Shown: piece after piece, positions 21,112-24,285 of the stretch
How the letters are laid out: each line of letters starts with the position of its first letter
How positions within the stretch are numbered: the stretch's first letter is position 1
NCBI GenBank assembly: GCA_910579545.1
Contig: CAJTVI010000038.1
Location: 1 to 24,285 of the forward strand
Source: an uncultured Oscillospiraceae bacterium
GTDB lineage: Bacteria; Bacillota; Clostridia; Oscillospirales; Ruminococcaceae
Direction: 5' to 3'
DNA length: 24,285 bases
Notes under the pieces: model-generated
Seen by the model: only the letters and a program-made list of their open reading frames with translations
What the model was told of the DNA's origin: nothing
The model's database searches: none
Program-made: the position numbers and the translations under genes

Positions 21112-22455
21112 ATGGCAGTAAAATACACAAAACCCCGCGGTACCCAGGACCTTCTGCCCGGCGAGAGCGGCCGATGGCTGCGGCTGGAGGCCGCTCTGCG
21201 GCAGGTGGCCGGCCGGTACGGCTACCGGGAGATCCGCCTGCCCACCTTTGAAAACACCGAGGTGTTTGCCCGCGGCGTGGGCGATACCACCGACGTTGTT
21301 ACCAAGGAGATGTACACCTTTACCGACAAGGGCGGCCGCAGCGTTACCCTGCGGCCGGAGGGCACCTCCGGGGTGGTGCGGGCCGTGCTGGAAAACGGCC
21401 TGCTCGGCTCGGCGGCCATGCCCCTCAAGGCCTATTACCTGCAAAGCTGCTTCCGGTACGAAAAGGCGCAAAAGGGCCGCCTGCGGGAGTTCCATCAGCT
21501 GGGCGTCGAGTGCTTTGGGGCGGACACCGCCGCCAGCGACGCCGAGGTCATCGCGCTGGGCAGCGAGCTGCTGCGCGCCGCGGGGGTCCGCCAGGTGCAG
21601 CTGCGCATCAATTCGATCGGCTGCAAAAGCTGCCGCCCGCGCTACCACGCCGCCCTGCGCGAATACTTTGGCGCGCACGAGGGCGAACTGTGCGAGGACT
21701 GCCGCGCCCGGCTCGAGCGCAACCCCATGCGCCTTTTGGACTGCAAGGTGCCCCGCTGCCGGGAGCTGGCGCAGGCGGCGCCGGTCATCCTCGATTACCT
21801 CTGTGACGACTGCCGCGCCCGCTTTGAGGCGCTCAAGGCGGCCCTCACCGCTCAAGGGATCGGCTTTGTGGTGGACCCCGGCATCGTGCGCGGGCTGGAC
21901 TACTACTGCGGCGCGGTGTTCGAGTTTGTGCACACCGCCGTGGGCACCCAGGGCACCATCTGCGGCGGCGGGCGGTACAACGGCCTGGTGGAGCAGTTCG
22001 ACGGCCCCGCCACCCCCGCGGTGGGCTTTGGCATGGGCATCGAGCGGCTGCTGCTGGCCATGGAGGCCGAAAACGCCGATTTTGGCGCGGACGAACCCCC
22101 CGCCATCTACATCGCGGGCCTGGGCGAGGCCGGGGCCAACGCCGCCGCCCTGCTGGCCGCCGGGCTGCGCCGGGCGGGGGTGTACGCCGAGTGCGACATC
22201 GTGGGCCGCGGCCTCAAGGCCCAGATGAAGTACGCCAACAAGCTGGGCGCGGTGTACAGCATGGTGCTGGGGGAGGACGATCTGGCCGCCGGCAGCGCCC
22301 GGCTCAAGCGGATGGCGGACGGCAGCGAAAAACAGGTCGCGCTGAACCCGGAGGCCCTGGCGCTCGAGCTGGCCGGCGGGGCGCTGGCCAGCGCGCTCGA
22401 AACGCTGGAGGCCGCCGCCCTGGGCCCGGAACAAACCAAGAGGGAGGAAGCATGA
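21112..22455 (+). CDS. hisS: Histidyl-tRNA synthetase
   Basis: A 447-aa class II synthetase that charges tRNA-His. The start KYTKPRGTQDLLPGE is the family opening. LRPEGTSGVVRA and CFRYEKAQKGRLREFHQLGVE give the motif 2 region, GLDYYCGAVFEF and CGGGRYNGL are the HisA/HisB histidine-binding blocks, and GFGMGIERL is motif 3. A Cys-rich insert around residues 167-240 (CKSC, CEDC, CDDC) is common in Firmicute HisRS. The anticodon-binding domain occupies about 330-425. ATG 21112 has GAGG 9 nt upstream; the frame is open back to 20767 but crosses terminators. The stop overlaps the aspS start by 4 nt (ATGA). Confidence 0.97.
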   Translation: MAVKYTKPRGTQDLLPGESGRWLRLEAALRQVAGRYGYREIRLPTFENTEVFARGVGDTTDVVTKEMYTFTDKGGRSVTLRPEGTSGVVRAVLENGLLGSAAMPLKAYYLQSCFRYEKAQKGRLREFHQLGVECFGADTAASDAEVIALGSELLRAAGVRQVQLRINSIGCKSCRPRYHAALREYFGAHEGELCEDCRARLERNPMRLLDCKVPRCRELAQAAPVILDYLCDDCRARFEALKAALTAQGIGFVVDPGIVRGLDYYCGAVFEFVHTAVGTQGTICGGGRYNGLVEQFDGPATPAVGFGMGIERLLLAMEAENADFGADEPPAIYIAGLGEAGANAAALLAAGLRRAGVYAECDIVGRGLKAQMKYANKLGAVYSMVLGEDDLAAGSARLKRMADGSEKQVALNPEALALELAGGALASALETLEAAALGPEQTKREEA

Positions 22456-24236
22456 TGGAAACCATGGGAACCCTGCGCCGCACCCACTATGTGGGGGGGC
22501 TGCGCCTGGCCGACGCCGGCGCCGAAATGACGGTGGCCGGTTCCATTGCCAAATGCCGCAACAAGGGCGGCATCATCTTTGCCGACCTGCGGGATACCAC
22601 CGGCATCCTGCAATTGGTCTTTGACGATTTCACCGACCCGGCCGTGTTTGCCAAGGCCGGCAGCCTCAAAAGCGAGTACGTGGTCATCGCAAGGGGCAAA
22701 CTGCGCGAGCGGGACGCCAAAACCGACAAGCTGCCCACCGGCGAGGTGGAGCTGTTTGTCACCGAGCTGCGCGTGCTCAGCGCGGCCGAGACCCCGCCCT
22801 TTGAGATCCGGGACGAGGTCACGGTCAAGGACGAGCTGCGGCTCAAATACCGCTACCTCGACCTGCGCCGCCCCGCGATGCACGAGCCGATCATGCTGCG
22901 CAGCCGCATCTGCCAGATCGTGCGCAACTACCTGGCCGGCGCGCATTTCTGCGAGATCGAGACCCCCTGCCTGACCAAGAGCACCCCCGAGGGCGCGCGG
23001 GACTACCTGGTGCCCAGCCGGGTGCAGCCCGGCCACTTTTACGCGCTGCCCCAAAGCCCCCAGATCTACAAGCAGCTTCTGATGCTCTCGGGCTTTGACC
23101 GGTACTACCAGATCGCCCGCTGCTTCCGGGACGAGGACCTGCGGGCCGACCGCCAGCCCGAGTTCACCCAGATCGACGAGGAGCTGAGCTTTGTCACCCA
23201 GGACGAGGTGATGGAGGTCAACGAGGGGCTGATCAAGGCCCTCTGGAAGGAGATCCTGGGCATCGAGCTGCCCGACGCCTTCCCCCGGCTGTGCTGGGAC
23301 GAGGCCATGGCCCGCTTTGGCTCGGACAAGCCGGACACCCGCTTTGGCCTTGAGCTCATGGACGTCACCGGCTGTGTGCGCACTTCCAGCTTTGCCCCCT
23401 TTGCGGCGGCGGTTTCGGGCGGGGGCAGCGTGCGGCTGATCAACTGCAAGGGGCTGGCCGCCCAGCTGACCCGCAAGACCATCGACAAGCTGGCCGAGGT
23501 GGCCAAGACCTATGGGGCCAAGGGGCTCGCCTATACCCGGCTCACGCCCGAGGGCGAGACCAGCAGCTTTGAAAAGTTTTTGACCGACGGCGAAAAATCC
23601 GCCCTGCGCGCCGCCGCAAAGGCCGAAACGGGGGACGTGCTGCTGCTGGTGAGCGACGCCGATTCCACCCGCGCCTGCACCGCCCTGGGCCAGGTGCGGC
23701 TGGAGGTGGGCCGCCGCTGCGGCCTGATCGACCCAAACGCCTTCAACTTCCTCTGGGTGGTGCGGTTCCCGCTCTTTGAGTACAGCGAGACCGAGGGCCG
23801 GTACATGGCCATGCACCATCCCTTTACCATGCCCACCGCCGACAGCCTCGATAAGCTTGAGAGCGACCCCGGCGGCTGCTACGCCGAGGCCTACGACATC
23901 GTGCTCAACGGGGTGGAGCTGGGCGGCGGTTCCATCCGCATCAACGACCCCGCTTTGCAGAACCGGATGTTCAGGGCCCTGGGCTTTACCGAGGAAAAGG
24001 CCCGCGAGAGCTTTGGCTTTTTGATGGACGCCTACCGCTATGGTGCGCCCCCCCACGGCGGCATGGCCTATGGGCTGGACCGGCTGGTGATGCTCATGCT
24101 CAAAAAGGACAGCATCCGGGACGTCATCGCCTTCCCCAAGGTGCAGAACGCCAGCGAGCTGATGAGCGGCGCGCCCGACCTCGTGGACCAAAAGCAGCTT
24201 GCCGACCTCTCGATCGCCTGCACCAGGGCGGAATAA
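22452..24236 (+). CDS. aspS: Aspartyl-tRNA synthetase, bacterial type
   Basis: A 594-aa class II synthetase of bacterial length, with an N-terminal OB-fold anticodon domain (about 1-110, GIIFADLRDTTGILQLVF), the catalytic core with RYLDLRRPAM, ETPCLTKSTPEGARDYLVPSR, motif 2 FRDEDLRADRQPEFTQID, the inserted GAD domain (about 285-415), and motif 3 GGMAYGLDRL. ATG 22452 overlaps the hisS stop (ATGA) with GGAGG 4 nt upstream; ATG 22455 immediately after has a better 7-nt spacing and could be the true start, changing one residue. hisS-aspS is a common Firmicute pair. Whether it also charges tRNA-Asn cannot be judged here. Confidence 0.97.
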   Translation: MMETMGTLRRTHYVGGLRLADAGAEMTVAGSIAKCRNKGGIIFADLRDTTGILQLVFDDFTDPAVFAKAGSLKSEYVVIARGKLRERDAKTDKLPTGEVELFVTELRVLSAAETPPFEIRDEVTVKDELRLKYRYLDLRRPAMHEPIMLRSRICQIVRNYLAGAHFCEIETPCLTKSTPEGARDYLVPSRVQPGHFYALPQSPQIYKQLLMLSGFDRYYQIARCFRDEDLRADRQPEFTQIDEELSFVTQDEVMEVNEGLIKALWKEILGIELPDAFPRLCWDEAMARFGSDKPDTRFGLELMDVTGCVRTSSFAPFAAAVSGGGSVRLINCKGLAAQLTRKTIDKLAEVAKTYGAKGLAYTRLTPEGETSSFEKFLTDGEKSALRAAAKAETGDVLLLVSDADSTRACTALGQVRLEVGRRCGLIDPNAFNFLWVVRFPLFEYSETEGRYMAMHHPFTMPTADSLDKLESDPGGCYAEAYDIVLNGVELGGGSIRINDPALQNRMFRALGFTEEKARESFGFLMDAYRYGAPPHGGMAYGLDRLVMLMLKKDSIRDVIAFPKVQNASELMSGAPDLVDQKQLADLSIACTRAE

Positions 24237-24266
24237 CCAAACCCCAAGCACAAACGGCCCGCCGCG

Positions 24267-24285
24267 CCCCGGCGTTAAACCGGGG
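24267..24285 (+). terminator. Hairpin after aspS, cut by window edge
   Basis: CCCCGG-CGTTAAA-CCGGGG is a 6-bp stem that reaches the last base of the window. It lies 30 nt past the aspS stop and is probably the start of a terminator; the T-run, if any, is not visible. Confidence 0.45.

Overview
The window is chromosomal DNA from a strongly GC-rich member of the Clostridia, most like the Oscillospiraceae/Ruminococcaceae of the animal gut (Faecalibacterium, Gemmiger, Subdoligranulum and relatives). This placement is inferred from protein sequences and gene order: a clostridial mreB-mreC-mreD-pbp2-minD-mgsA cluster, a hisS-aspS pair, a DUF4321 gene, and BlaI/BlaR1 regulators. Promoters are classical sigma-A type (17-bp spacers, TATAAT-like -10 boxes) standing out as AT-rich islands. 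I see no rRNA, tRNA, insertion sequence, phage gene or CRISPR array.

Layout. (1) 1-843, minus strand: the start of a BlaR1-type M56 sensor protease and its BlaI repressor, with a promoter overlapped by a dyad operator and a second dyad just downstream. (2) 887-3622, plus strand: a divergent two-TM protein of unknown function, then a LarA-type racemase with its own promoter. (3) 3726-8399, minus strand: a two-gene alpha-glucan unit, glycogen phosphorylase followed by a GH13 neopullulanase-like enzyme, separated from the racemase by a bidirectional terminator. (4) 8400-9020: a gene-free stretch with a 34-bp tandem repeat and a probable structured RNA of about 250 nt, whose ends pair over 17 positions and whose 5' end lies just after a good promoter. 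(5) 9021-14219, plus strand: zapA, U32 peptidase (rRNA hydroxylation/RlhA-like), dut, a DUF4321 membrane protein, an SGNH hydrolase and maf. (6) 14244-20881: mreB, mreC, mreD, pbp2 (mrdA), minD and an mgsA homologue. (7) 21008-24236: hisS and aspS, overlapping by 4 nt, behind their own promoter.

How the genes fit together. The plus-strand half is mainly growth and division: ZapA stabilises the FtsZ ring, MreBCD and PBP2 build the side wall, MinD-like ATPase is a spatial regulator, and dut and maf clean nucleotide pools. The minus-strand pair cuts and phosphorolyses storage or dietary alpha-glucans to glucose-1-phosphate. The BlaI/BlaR1 pair is a beta-lactam or wall-damage sensor whose target genes lie outside the window.

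The best leads are the RNA upstream of zapA (8690-8945), an MgsA homologue with Ala, Ser and Asn where characterised methylglyoxal synthases have catalytic Asp, His and Asp, a min locus reduced to minD, and the operator arrangement of blaI.
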